Below are positions 46,131-57,803 of a stretch of DNA of 64,000 nucleotides, one piece after another. The notes under the pieces are model-generated. The model was not told the origin of the DNA and did not search any database. It saw only the letters and a program-made list of their open reading frames with translations. The stretch is from Colocasia esculenta. Lineage: Eukaryota > Streptophyta > Magnoliopsida > Alismatales > Araceae. A program made the position numbers and the translations under genes. The stretch is taken from the NCBI GenBank assembly GCA_014218235.1, contig CM024766.1:17395346-17459345 (forward strand), in the 5' to 3' direction. Each line of letters starts with the position of its first letter. The stretch's first letter is position 1.

Positions 46131-47463
46131 ATGAAGATGAGCATGGAAATCTTCGGTTTCGAAACAGATTATGTGTACCAGATAATTCTGAAATCAAGAA
46201 GCAAATCTTGGAAGAAGCTCATCGATCACATTATACGATTCATCCAGGAATTGTCAAGATGTATCAAGATCTGAAAAAGCATTTTTGGTGGTGTAACATG
46301 AAAAAGGATATTGTGGATTTTGTAGTGAGATGTTTGACCTGTCAGAAGGTTAAAGCCGAACACCAGAAACCGGCAGGAAAGTTAAAACCACTTGAAGTAC
46401 CGGAATGGAAATGGATAGCATTGGTATGGATTTCATTGTCGGACTGCCCAGGACACGAAGTGGATTCGATGCAATTTGGGTAATTGATCGCCTTACTAAA
46501 TCAGCCCATTTCTTGGCAATTAAAACAAGATGGTCCGTCAATATTCTAGCAGCCTTGTACATGAAAGAAATTGTCCGATTGCATGGGATTCCAAAAGACA
46601 TAATTTCTGACAGAGATGCAAGATTTACTTCACATTTTTGGAGAGAATTACAAGATGCATTGGGGACTAAGTTAAAGTTTAGTATGCTTTTCATCCTCAA
46701 ACCGACGGACAGACAGAACGAGTAAATCAGATCATTGAAGATATGTGTCGTGCTTGCATATTGGAGTTTGGAAACGACTGGAATACTCATTTAGCAATAA
46801 TGGAGTTTGCTTACAATAATAGCTACCAGTTAACTATTCAAATGGTACCATTTGAAGCCTTGTATGGCAGGCAATGTAGATCACCATTGTGTTGGGTAGA
46901 ATTGGAGGAATCACATATTCTTGGACCCGAAATGATTCAAGAAACAACAGAAATTATTAAGTTGGTACGAGATCGGATGAAAGCTGCTCAAGATCGACAG
47001 AAAAGTTATGCTGATCAAAGAAGAAGGGAGCTAGAATTCCAAGCAGGAGAACATGTGTTTCTTAAAGTATCACCCCGGAGAGGAATTAAAAGATTTGGCA
47101 TTAAGGGAAAATTGAGTCCAAGATATATTGGACCGTTTGAAATACTAAAAAGAGTTGGGGAAATGACGTACCAACTGGCACTTCCACCACAATTATCTAA
47201 CGTACATGATATTTTTCATGTGTCAATGTTGAGGAAATATGTGTATGATCCGGAACATATTATTGAATACCAAAATCTGGGGATATAAGAAAATCTGGCA
47301 TATGAGGAAAGACCGGTGCAGATTCTTGATCGAAAAATCAAACAACTTCGAAACAAGGAAGTTCCCTTATTAAAGATCCAATGGAGCAGGCGAGGACAAG
47401 AGGAGGCCACATGGGAACTAGAAGATACCATTAAGACGAGATATCTAGAATTATTTCTAGGTT
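46131..47463 (+). pseudogene. C: integrase with chromodomain-like tail
   Basis: Zinc domain: YTIHPGIVKMYQDLKKHFWW and CLTCQK. One-base losses lie near 46417 and near 46684. The catalytic blocks GMDFIVGLP and ISDRDARFTSHFW are intact, and the Glu block is present but shifted. C-terminal domain: FEALYGRQCRSPLCW, GPFEILKRVGEMTYQLALPP. A stop at 47286-47288 comes before the tail, which reads EERPVQILDRKIKQLRNKEV and EEATWELED, the chromodomain-like module, and stops at 47463. Confidence 0.92.
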
Positions 47464-47512
47464 AGTATAATGATCTTTATGTTATTAAATTTGGAGGACC
47501 AATTTTTTTTTT

Positions 47513-47525
47513 AGTAGGGGAGAGT
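47513..47525 (+). other. C: polypurine tract
   Basis: AGTAGGGGAGAGT directly before the LTR start. Confidence 0.85.
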
Positions 47526-50243
47526 TGTAACGCCCCAGAAATTTAAAAGATTAAGAAAATAGAAGTAATTTGATTAAAATACCTTAGAGTTGTTAATAAA
47601 TTGTGATAATTGGATGATAGACTTAATTAGTGGTAATGAACATTATCCCAGTGTCGCACCTCGAAATGCGTGCCTCCACAGGGCGATTCTGGAATCGACG
47701 TCAAAATAAAAATCCGAGAACATCATAAATTCCAGAAAAATGTGGAGAAATTAAATATGTAATTTCATGAATTTTTCGACGTATGGATTTCAACGTACAA
47801 TTGACGCGACCATTTTTCGGGTGATTTTTCACCTATTGCAAAATAAAATCTAAAAATTTATTAAAAATCATCACAATTAGTAAAACCATCATATTAATGT
47901 ATGATTAAAATTTCATGATTAATGGATATCATTTGAGTATGTTTACATCAACCTTAGTGGACCAGCTGAATTACTTAGGATTTACTGAATGACTTTTCTG
48001 GGTTAATTGTATAGGGGGTACGTGGAGGCTTTAGATGAAGACAACACTTGAGGAAACATGGTAACACCTCAGTTACCATGTGTAACTCTCTCATCTTGCA
48101 TGGGCTAGGTGTCCAAGTGAGGTAAAAAGGATTCTTACCTTAACACCTACCCCCCCTACGTGTTCATGTGCATGTAACCGGTTTTGGTTCTATAAAAACC
48201 CTCCATCACCATCGTACACACCTCTTTTCTCTCTTCTAACTGGTGTGTGTGTGCTACATCAGAAGTTTCTCCACTTCCACTGCCATTCTAGTGAATTGAG
48301 CTATCAATTCTCTTTGAGGAAGCTTCAACGGTTGTTCTGGTTCATCTCCTTGGGGTGGATTGCTGTGGAACTTCTTCTTCGTGCAAGTGTGCTTTGCTTC
48401 CTTATATTTCTGTGGATTTCTGAAGCCAAGGATCTCACTCTCACTTCAACAAGGTAGGATTCTCCACTTGATCTTTCCAATTTCTTCTACCACCTCCCTT
48501 GGATTCTCTGGGTGGTGGCATGAAGAAATCTAAGTCCAATGTGAAAATCCAGACATTTGTGAAATCTGGAAACTTGATATTGATCCTATTGTTACCAAGG
48601 TTTAGAAATCATGTTCATGATAGGAAATCAACATGTCATCATGTTTTAGCTGATCCACAAGTCATAAGTATCTACATCTTGTTGTCTTCCAACCATTCAA
48701 CACAAATTAGAGTGTTGCTTCTATTGTATAGATTAGATAGAACCTCAATGATTTTCTTCTTTTAGCTAACTTAATGTGTTGAGGTATGAAAAGACTCATT
48801 AGTTGGTTCAATTCATATAAGACTCACATAGAAAGATGAGGAGAAAAGAGTTCTAAGAAGTAGTACTTCCAATTATCCTCTTTGAGTTCACTTTTAGCTA
48901 GAACACCCTTGTAAATTAAGTCCCATGATCTTCAGTTTTCAGATCATGTTACCATGAGTTTTATATTTGAAACCACACTTGTATAGGGTCCAAATCATGT
49001 TAGGAACATTAGAGTAACTTTATAGATCCATTGGAGGTCAAATGGAATGGTTTTTATGCAGTTTACATAGCCCCTGTCGACAGACGAAGGTCTGCCTGTC
49101 AACAGGAACCCCTGGCCAGAACCCAGAACTTTCAGCCTGAGTGTACCTGTCGACAGACCCATTATGGCTGTCGAAAGATACACACAGAGCTGAAAGCTCA
49201 GCTTTGGCAGAGCAGCCCTGTCGACAGCAGATCAAGGCCTGTCGACAGGTCATGACCAAACCTTGTTTCTAGCCTTGTTTTGACCCCGTTCTTTCATGAA
49301 AATCATACTCTTTTGTTCTACTTGTTAGTATACCTTTAGAATATGTATTTTACTACCAAAACAACCATTTAAACCAGTCAAGTTAACCTTCTTGTCACCT
49401 TGGGTTATTACTATAAGTTCTGAACTTAATTGTCTTCGTGAGAGTGTCATTTCGAGAAATCAATGTCGAAAACAAGTTCCTTGTTTCTTGTATATAAACT
49501 CTGAGTGATTATGAGTAAAACCTTTGTATTTCTTGATTCATTACAAAGGTAAGAGTGTGGTGATGACAAATTGAGAGTCTTGGACTCAATCTAAGAGTTT
49601 ATGCTTGGCAAATAAGGGCTAGTCCAGTCCCGGGAGGAGCACCCGAATTTGTTTAAGTGGCCGCGCGGAACGATAAAGGATTAGTGGATGTTTGGCATAG
49701 CATCATTAAGTGTTTGATTGGTCATCATTTCATTTTATTGTGTGTCCATATGAGTTCAATACAATTCGTGAATGTTACTATGAATCCTTGAATCTTGAGT
49801 TCATTATTCCATAACTTTGCTATCTAGTGTCAGATAGCAATCTCAGTTTAGTTTGCAAAAGCATGGCCACATGTATAACTTCTTGTCACTTACCTTGTAT
49901 CTTGATCTCCTTGATTATAGACTTGAATCCTACTGAGCTAGTTAGCTCACAGAATTCTATTTTTCAGGTAATCCAGATGGAACGAATGATTAAGGGGGAA
50001 AGTGTGCTGAGTGAACTACCAATCTACAAGGAGCTAATTACGCTGGTGTTTAATAGTGTTTAGTATAGTAAATGTGATGTATTAAGTTTCTGTTGACCTG
50101 TTCCTCATGAGATCTGAATGAGGAAACTTTTGTAATAAGACACTTATGAGGCTATCTTTGATGAATGGATATCGTGTCTATTTCCGTGTGTGTTAAGTAT
50201 TCTGTCACTTCCGATAAATAGTTTAATTTATTAGGACGTGACA
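47526..50243 (+). mobile_element. C: 3' LTR, 2718 bp
   Basis: Same length as the 5' LTR with only scattered substitutions, many at CG (for example CGTACGG/CGTATGG near 47781). Recent insertion is implied. Confidence 0.95.
49073..49249. repeat. C: CTGTCGACAG palindrome cluster, 3' LTR
   Basis: Counterpart of 41172-41348. Four palindromes are intact; CTGTCAACAG and CTGTCGAAAG are changed. Confidence 0.88.
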
Positions 50244-50702
50244 TAAATAGCCCATAAATCAGTTGGGCCAAAGATCTTTATGTTTAGGTGTCCTAATGAT
50301 ATCCGTTTAACTTGAAATTTCAACCATAGACTAATAGGAAGGTTTTACAAATTGTCAAAATTTTTATTTAATTTTTAGAATTTATTTTCTACTGGGTAAA
50401 AAAATCACCCCAAAAATAGTTGCGTCAGCTTAATCTCTAAATCCGTATGCCAAAAATTCCGAATAGTTATATATTTAATATCTCCACAATTTTCTAAGAA
50501 TTATGGTGTTCTCAGATTTTATTTTTGTTACAGTTTTCCAATGTCATCCTGTCAGGGTGCGTACGACCGAAAGTAGTACCTGGGTATGATAAAGTGTCTT
50601 AAACATACCCTTAATCCTAAATATCACAATTTAAACCTAATCGGTTTGCATAAACAAGAATTTCTAAGCAAATCATGGTATTTAAAATTTGAGGGCATTA
50701 CA

Positions 50703-50717
50703 TTTCTCCCCCTGTTA
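50703..50717 (-). other. D: polypurine tract
   Basis: Minus strand AACAGGGGGAGAAA directly before TGTAATGCC. Confidence 0.85.
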
Positions 50718-50748
50718 AAATAAATTTCGTCATCGAAATTGGCAAAAT

Positions 50749-51990
50749 TTACTTACCAAATAGCTGTGGATACTTTTCTTTCATTTCTTGCTCTAACTCC
50801 CACGTTTCTTCTTCGATGAACGCACTTTTCCATAAGATCTTCACCATAGAAACCGCTTTGTTTCTGAGGACTCGTTCTTTCCTGTCCAATATTTTCACTG
50901 GTTCCTCTTGTACGGTTAAATTTGGTTGTATTTCCACATCTTCATAACTGATCACATGAGAGGGGTCCATTATGTATTTCCTCAACATAGATATGTGAAA
51001 TACATTATGAATGTGTGACCAAGAGGGCGGTAGAGCTAACTGATATGCTACTTCTCCTATTCTCTGCAATATTTCAAAAGGTCCTACATATCTTGGACTG
51101 AGTTTTCTTTTCTTACCAAATCTCATGATACCATTGGTTGGAGAGATCTTTAGAAATACATGATCACCTATGTTAAATTCCAGTGGCCTTCTTCTTCTAT
51201 CAGCATACTTCTTCTGTCTGTCTTGAGCTATTAGTAATCTCTTCCTGATTAGTTTAATCTTCTCTGAGCAGTTCTGAATTAATTCTGGTCCAATGAGACT
51301 CCTTTCTCCCACTTCTGCCCAACAGAGGGGTGATCTACAGGTCTACCATATAATGCCTCATATGATGCCATTCCAATACTTGTATGGTAACTATTATTGT
51401 ATGCAAACTCAATCAAGGGTAGGTAATCATCCCAGCTACCACGCCAATCCAAACTACATGCTCTTAGCATATCTTCGAGTGTTCGGATAGTTCTTTATGA
51501 TTGGCCATTGGTTTGTGGATGATATGCTGAACTGAATTTTAATTGTGTACCCATGGTTGCTTGAAGACTTTTCCAAAATCTAGCAGTGAACCTTGGATCT
51601 CTATATGAAATTATTGACAAAGGAATTCCATGAAGTCTCAATATTTCCTTTATATACAATTGAGCCAAATCTTCTAATGATTGTGTCTTTGTAATTGCTA
51701 GAAAATGAGTCGATTTAGTTAATCTATCCACAATTACCCAAATAGCATCATACTTCTTTCTTGTCTTTAGCAAACCCATCACGAAGTCCATAGTTATCTG
51801 CTCCCATTTCCATATTGGAATTTCAATTAGTTGCATAGGCCCTGCTGGCTTCTGGTGCTCAACTTTTATTTGTTGACATGTCAGACATTTACTCACAAAT
51901 TCTGCTATGTCCTTTTTCATTCCATGCCACCAAAATTACCTTTTCAGATCCTGATACATTTTAGAGCTTCCAGGATGAATTAAATACCGA
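50749..51990 (-). pseudogene. D: integrase with chromodomain-like tail
   Basis: On the minus strand: CLTCQQIKVEHQKPAG, then the core with ITMDFVMGL (first Asp). ISYRDPRFTARFW has Tyr where the second catalytic Asp is expected, and after QTNGQS the codon of the catalytic Glu is a stop near 51496. A frameshift near 51300 precedes GPFEILQRIGEVAYQLALPP and the tail EEPVKILDRKERVLRNKAV and EEETWELEQE, the chromodomain-like module. The zinc domain upstream has a stop in 'LKR*FWW'. The enzyme is dead. Confidence 0.9.
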
Positions 51991-52858
51991 GATTTGTGTC
52001 ATTCCTTCAATAACTCACTTTTAATTTCTTCATTCTCCGGTATGCATATTCTGTTTTGAAATCTAATTATCCCTTGACCATCTCTGATGTATCCTGGTTT
52101 ATTTACCATCTCTTTTAGTTTCTAATCTTGGTTCTGTGCTTCACCAATTTTATCTACTAATACCGACCTTACTGTCAATTGTGCCAATATCAAATTTTCT
52201 GCAACACACCTTGGTGAGTATTCGATCAAATCTGTCATTTCTTTCCACTGTTGGTGCAATTGCAGTGCTCTTGATTTCTTTCTGCTCAAAGCATCAACAA
52301 CTACATTAGCTTTACCTGGATGGTAATTTACTGTAAAATCATAATCCTTCAAAAATTCTAACCATCACCTTTGCCTCAGATTCAGTTCCTTTTGAGAAAA
52401 TATGTACTTTAAACTCTTATAATCAGTATAAACTTCAAATTGTTCCCCATATAAATAGTGACGCCAGATCTTCAAAGCATGTATGATTGCCGCCAACTCT
52501 AGGTCATGAGCCGGATAATTCCTTTCATGATCTTTTAATTGTTTAGAGGCATAAGCTACCACTTTCCCATCTTGCATAAGAACACATCCAATTCCTCTTT
52601 GAGATGCATCCGTGTAGACTATAAATCCTCCCGATCCTTGAGGTAAGGTAAGACTATAAATCCTCCCGATCCTTGAGGTAAGGTAAGAATCGGAGCTGTG
52701 GTAAGCTTCCCTTTTAATTCCTGAAAATTGGCCTCACATTTCTCATTCCACACAAAAGGTATTTCTTTTCTGGTTAACTGAGTCAAAGGCATAGCTATAG
52801 AAGAAAAGCCTTCAATAAATCTCCTATAGTAACCAGCTAATCCCAAGAAACTTCGAAT
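51991..52858 (-). pseudogene. D: RNase H and connection
   Basis: FLGLAGYYRRFIEGFSS starts the region (52840s), then the 35-bp tandem duplication breaks the frame at the first acidic motif. The rest reads HDLELAAIIHALKIWRHYLY, YTDYKSLKYIFSQKELNLRQ (His of TDH is Tyr) and YHPGKANVVVDALSRK. A stop separates LRQR from the next block near 52364. Confidence 0.88.
52616..52685. repeat. D: perfect 35-bp tandem duplication in RNase H
   Basis: Units 52616-52650 and 52651-52685 are identical (AGACTATAAATCCTCCCGAT and on). 35 is not a multiple of three, so the duplication shifts the frame. Confidence 0.97.
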
Positions 52859-53524
52859 TTATGATGGAGTTTTGGGTCTTTCCCAATTTAGAATTGCTTC
52901 AATTTTACTCGGGTCTATAGCCACACCTTTTCCAGAAATCACATGACCCAAAAATTTCACTTCCTTGAGCCAAAACTCACATTTACTTAACTTACTATAC
53001 AATTGATGATTCCTTAAGGTTTGTAGTACAACTCTCAAATGTTCTTTGTGTTCTTCTTTATTAGATGAATATATCAACACATCATCTATAAATACCACCA
53101 CAAAATTATCCAAATAAGGCTGGAATACCCTATTCATCAAATCCATAAATACAACAGGTGCATTAGTGAGTCCAAATGGAAGTACTAAAAACTCATAATG
53201 TCCATATCTGGTTCTAAATGCTGTCGTAGGAATGTCATCTTCTTTAAATTTCAATTGATGGTATCCAGACCTTAGATCAATCTTAGAGAATATTGTGGCA
53301 GATCGAAGTTGATCAAATAAGTCATCAATTCTTGGTAATGGATATTTGTTCTTGATTGTAACTTGATTCAACTTCCTATAATCAATACATAATCTGAGAG
53401 ATCCATCTTTCTTCCTCACAAATAATACCGGAGCTCCCCATGGTGACACACTAGGTCTAATAAAACCTTTGTCTAATAAGTCTTGCAACTGCTTCTTTAA
53501 TTCTATCAACTCAGCTGGTGCCAT
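52859..53524 (-). pseudogene. D: reverse transcriptase
   Basis: MAPAELIELKKQLQDLL, RPSVSPWGAPVLFVRKKDGS, IDLRSGYHQLKF, FGLTNAPVVFMDLMNRVF and the catalytic FVVVFIDDVLIYSS are all present. A stop lies at 52859 after 'ERPKTPS'. The frame differs by one base from that of the protease upstream. Confidence 0.93.
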
Positions 53525-53565
53525 TCTATAAGGAGCTATGGATATAGCAAAGTTCCAGGTAAAAG

Positions 53566-54231
53566 TTAAATGGTAAAGTCAATTTCTCTAATTGGAGGTA
53601 ATCCAGATAAATCATTAGGAAAGACATCTGGAAATTCTTTTACAACATCGATATCTTGAATTGATATCTGCTTATGCTCATTTGATATGGCCATCACACT
53701 TGCTAGATAACCTTGACAACCATTTCTTATCCATTTCATGGCTTTAAGTGCTGATATAGTCTTCTTGTTTCCCTTATTCTTTGGACATGTATAGCTGAAA
53801 TCTGCTAATCTTGCCCTTGTAAATGTTAAAACTTTCTTATAGCAATCTAATATTGCATGATTTTCTGCTAACCAATCCATTCCCAGTATAATGTCAAAAT
53901 CTTGCATGTTATCCAGTACATATACATATGCAGTAAGTTCACATTCTCCTATTTTCAAAGTTATTTCTGGAATAACAGAGGTAAGTGTGGCTATTTGACC
54001 AGTAGGACAGTCAAGTATCATGCTTCCTACTAATTTCTCTGGTTTCTAAGATATGGAATTAACAAATACCCGAGAAATAAAAGAGTGAGTAGCTCCAGGG
54101 TCAAATAACACTCTAGCATACATATTTTCGGTCAGGAGAATACCTTCAGCTACAGTGGGGGTGTCCTGGGCTTCCTCCTTTGTCAGAGCAAAGACTCTAG
54201 CTGGTCCTTTGGGCGGTTGTCTTGGGGCTTG
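53566..54231 (-). pseudogene. D: protease
   Basis: The active-site block reads VLFDPGATHSFIS near 54090: D-P-G instead of D-S/T-G, a variant that I have seen in other plant gypsy elements. A stop near 54045 follows. DFDIILGMDWLAENHAIL and the linker VVKEFPDVFPNDLSGLPP close the region at 53566. Confidence 0.88.
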
Positions 54232-55257
54232 CTAGAAGTAAGGTTGTGGCTTTTGTGCCTTTGACTGATCTGCTCTGACTGGACAGTCCTTAATCATATG
54301 CCCTTTCTGACCACATCCATAACATTTTCCCGCTACTTTCCAGCATTCATTACCAGGGTGTCTTCCTCCACATTGAGCGCACACGGGCCAATTCTTTTTT
54401 TGTTCTCCCTGCTGCTTGGTTGAATCAGCCTTTCGCTTCTGATCCTTCGTTTCCTTGTTATACACATTTTTCTTCTTACCCCCATTGGTTTCTTTGTTTT
54501 TCATATACTCCTCAAACTCAGATTCCACTATAAATGCAGTCTTCAGTGCCATAGCCATATTCTGGGGATCTAGTGGAGCTACCCTGCTCCTCACACCGGG
54601 TTTCAATCCTCTCACAAACTTCTTTACCCTTCTGATTTCATTGTCACAAATATGAGGTGCATACTTTTCCAGTTTAGTGAATTTGGTTTCATACTCTGCC
54701 ACAGTCATGTCTTTTTGCTCCAACTGTAAAAATGCCACTTCTTTCCTATCCTTGACATGTGGTGGAGTGTATTTCTCATACAATTCTCTTAGGAACTCTT
54801 CCCAACTAATATTATCCCTTCTATTTCTAAATGCATTTCTCATGGCAGATTGCCACCATTCATCTGCTCTATCTTGGAGCATGTAAGTCGCCAACGTGAC
54901 TTTGTCTTCTTCTTCACATCTTATGGCCTTAAATATCTTTTCCATTTCTCTAACCCATTCTTCTACAACCTCAGGCTGGCCATTTCCTTTAAAGGCTGGA
55001 GGTCCCATCTTCTTAAAATTTTCTAACAGAGATGTTCCAGAAATCCTTCCTCCATTCATGTCCTGTTGGTTCTTCATTAGTGTTTGCACCAACCCTTGAA
55101 ATGACTGCATAAATGTAGCAAAACCAGGAGTCCCAGTACTTCCTTCTTGAGAATTTTCGGCCGGTAGTATATTGGGAACTTCCCCCCTAGAACCTTCTTC
55201 AATTTCCTCATGCCTATCTTCATTGGATGTGTCGATAGCTTTCCCTTTGTCTGCCAT
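54232..55257 (-). CDS. D: gag, open frame
   Basis: A complete frame of about 341 aa if it starts at MADKGKAIDTS (55257); an upstream in-frame ATG at 55281 adds eight residues. Acidic N-terminus, then GPPAFKGNGQPEVVEEWVRE, LATYMLQDRADEWWQ, YTPPHVKDRKEVAFLQL and YETKFTKLEKYAPH, the Gag capsid pattern. A basic region precedes two zinc knuckles, CAQCGGRHPGNEC and CYGCGQKGHMIKDC. It ends at 54232 in QKPQPYF; the protease continues in another frame. It is the best-preserved large ORF of the window. Confidence 0.9.
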   Translation of the reverse strand: MADKGKAIDTSNEDRHEEIEEGSRGEVPNILPAENSQEGSTGTPGFATFMQSFQGLVQTLMKNQQDMNGGRISGTSLLENFKKMGPPAFKGNGQPEVVEEWVREMEKIFKAIRCEEEDKVTLATYMLQDRADEWWQSAMRNAFRNRRDNISWEEFLRELYEKYTPPHVKDRKEVAFLQLEQKDMTVAEYETKFTKLEKYAPHICDNEIRRVKKFVRGLKPGVRSRVAPLDPQNMAMALKTAFIVESEFEEYMKNKETNGGKKKNVYNKETKDQKRKADSTKQQGEQKKNWPVCAQCGGRHPGNECWKVAGKCYGCGQKGHMIKDCPVRADQSKAQKPQPYF

Positions 55258-55408
55258 TTCCTGGAACACCATCAAACACATCTAATTAATTCATGCTAAC
55301 CACTTAAATTTTAAGAACCAAAATGATCTTTAGAGATTCTAGAATACACACAAATGTTTTATTTATTTCCTTTGTGAAAATGGTCACAGAGATTTCTATC
55401 ACCCATAA

Positions 55409-55424
55409 CCTTGCTCTGATACCA
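55409..55424 (-). other. D: primer binding site
   Basis: Minus strand TGGTATCAGAGCAAGG, four bases from the LTR. It complements initiator-Met tRNA. Confidence 0.9.
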
Positions 55425-55757
55425 CCTCTGTAACACCCTCCTCCGACTTCACACAAACACATACGTAACCTTTGATCGGAAGAGGGGTTACACTGACAAA
55501 CTTTCGTTATGGGTAGATATATCCGTGCAATGCACAAATCTGGCAAACCATTCCACAAAGGTATCTTGAACATATTATACTTCACAAGGTAACAAGGTAC
55601 TAATACTCATTACTTACAAGAGCTAAGTTTCTCTCTTTAACTTAATACATCAACAATTCAAAATAAAACTACTAAACTATGCTATTTTTCTTCATCTCTT
55701 CATCGTTTGCAGCGGAATTGGGATTCATGTGTAGCTGAGATTATACACACCTTCAAT

Positions 55758-55807
55758 CTGAAAGGGTTGGAAGAAACAAAGGCATGAGTCCGAAGGACTC
55801 AGTAGGT
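55758..55807 (-). promoter_or_regulatory. D: conserved ACCTACT, hairpin and acceptor-like CAG
   Basis: On the minus strand ACCTACT (55801-55807) precedes the perfect stem GAGTCC-TTC-GGACTC (55786-55800). About 25 bases later comes CCCTTTCAG. ACCTACT is the reverse complement of AGTAGGT at the donor-like site near 57560. Confidence 0.6.
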
Positions 55808-56772
55808 ATAAGTAAACGTAAAGTAGAAGCTTCATTTGCAGAACTGAATGAATATTCAAATAGTGCATACGTGGATCAAAACATAACTGCTCATGAATTT
55901 CATACTTAACGTAAACATATAGCCCAAGTTAATTTCATGATGGGCTCAAACGAATATCAGAACAAAAGTCATATTTGTCTTTCAAAATTCATATCATAAC
56001 TTGATTTCAGAACAAACTTGACAGGCATCACTGCTCTCAAGAGGTTACTATATAATCGTAATTACATCCTCCGTGCCTAGGCGATTACAGCACCTTGGAT
56101 CTTGTTCATTGCGCAAGAATGGGTTATAATTTTTTTATTACCCACCATCATCAGTCCATTGACTTGGATTTACATACGTACAAACTGTCGCCCTCAGCTG
56201 ATCACAAGTGGCTGGTGCTACCACAAGTGATCCTAAACCCTCTTTTGAAGAGAGCACTGTCTTCAGATCATAAACTTCTTTTCATGAGCATAACGGAAAT
56301 GGGAAATCCAAAGGTAGTTTTGGTTGAGAATTAATACAAATATCTTAGTGACAAAGTAGCTCAGAGTTCAAGAGTATAAGAAAGACAATTGGCTAAGTCA
56401 GGGTTATGACTCAAGCCAATAACTTCAGAAGATTTGAATCATATAAGAATCCAAAAGAAAATGAAGATCCATAATGGTCATCACAAATTATTCACATCTC
56501 ATGAGGTGTTCAAACATATGAACTCTGAAGTGGTCAAGTTTTATAACCTCAATTACCGAATACCGAAGAATAGACTCAATCGGAGTACTATTCGTAATTG
56601 CCAACTTTAAGAATAACTTAAGGGAGATCAAGGTACAAAATGTGGGTAAACTTTGTAGTAGTATGACAGTAAATACCAAGGTAAATGAGAGGGTAACTTC
56701 CTTGGCTTTTGGGATAAAGTTTTAGCATAGATTTAGACATGAAAGAGTGCAGAAATTCAATTCGGGGTTGTA

Positions 56773-56950
56773 CCTGTCGACAGCCAAGAAGGGCCTGTCG
56801 ACAGATGGCTACAGACAGAGCTTTAGCTTGCTGGACTGTATGTATCTATCGACAGAAACAAGATGGCTGTCGACAGATGCACACAGTCCCAGTTATTCAG
56901 AGTTCAGGCAGGCGGGCCTGTCGACAGCTATGAGCTGCCTGTAAACAGCC
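56773..56950. repeat. D: CTGTCGACAG palindrome cluster, right LTR
   Basis: Counterpart of 38368-38541 with the same four intact palindromes. Confidence 0.88.
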
Positions 56951-57794
56951 GCCTGTTCTTTACTCATAAGTGACTTTGAATGCACTCTAAACATGCTGAC
57001 CATGGAACCTATGAATCTGGGCATGATGTATATCAAATAGAAGAGTCTAATTATAGTTCTCACAGTGGTTTATAAACTGAACTAGTGAGACGAAACGAGA
57101 AGTTTGCAATTCAAGCTTGTCTAGCTAGAAACTAGACATAGAATATTGTTGGAAGTGTGGTCTTGATAGCAATGGATTATTGGGAGATTCTTATGAGATG
57201 GACACTAAAACACAAGATATTTAATGTTCCAAATCAAGACTTGAGGTACAAACATCCGAGTGGAAAGAAATCACAATATTCTAGGATATCGAAATTTCTA
57301 GCAAAACTCTATAACATAAACTTGGATCATGGGTGGAAGAAGAACCTAGAAACCTACTTAATCTGTAAGAGGAGTGGAGATTCTTCTTTGGTAATCACAT
57401 AGTTCCAAAGGTAATTAGGGAATCAACAAAAGTTTAAAGTTACAATCACATATACAGATTAAACCAAGATTGGTCTATAAGCTCAAAGGCCACTTGTGTA
57501 AGGCTATGATCTTTCTAACCAGAGCAGTGGGTAGAAGTATGAGGAGAAGATAGTAACCTACTTGATCTTGGAGGATAAAACCTTTTCCTCGAAAGCTCAT
57601 GGCTAATGGAAGAATGGGATGCAGTCGTTGCAGTCCACAGGCAGTTACAACTTGTGGCTCGCAAGTAGTGGAAACAACAACTTCAGCAGCAGGGCCTTCC
57701 TCAAAGCGACGGCGCTAACAACACTCCCCTCAGAAGAGATGCACAGTGCAACAGAAATGGAAGAAATAAGAGTTTAAACATCTACCGATGGGTA

Positions 57795-57803
57795 GTTTTT
57801 ATA
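57795..57803 (-). promoter_or_regulatory. D: TATA box
   Basis: Minus strand TATAAAAAC, about 690 bp from the LTR start, close to the distance seen in C. Confidence 0.6.

Larger units (their letters stand above)
39625..50243 (+). mobile_element. C: youngest Tekay-type chromovirus, 10.6 kb
   Basis: Starts TGTAACGCC and ends GTGACA, flanked by TAAAT (39620-39624 and 50244-50248) inside D's left LTR. Both LTRs are 2718 bp and look nearly identical by eye. Primer site, polypurine tract and all pol catalytic motifs are present. The frame is broken by six one-base losses and one stop near the end, so it cannot make a full Gag-Pol as written. A separate 115-aa frame lies between primer site and gag. 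C inserted into D, which inserted into the fimbrin gene, so it is the latest event in this nest. Confidence 0.94.
35266..50702 (-). mobile_element. D: 3' LTR (left copy) in three pieces
   Basis: The pieces are 35266-35752, 37510-39624 and 50249-50702, separated by solo LTR S2 and element C. Each piece aligns in order with 55429-58487. The uninterrupted right copy shows the empty sites: 'cttaacgtaaacatata' for S2 and 'gcgtaaataacccat' for C. Confidence 0.92.
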
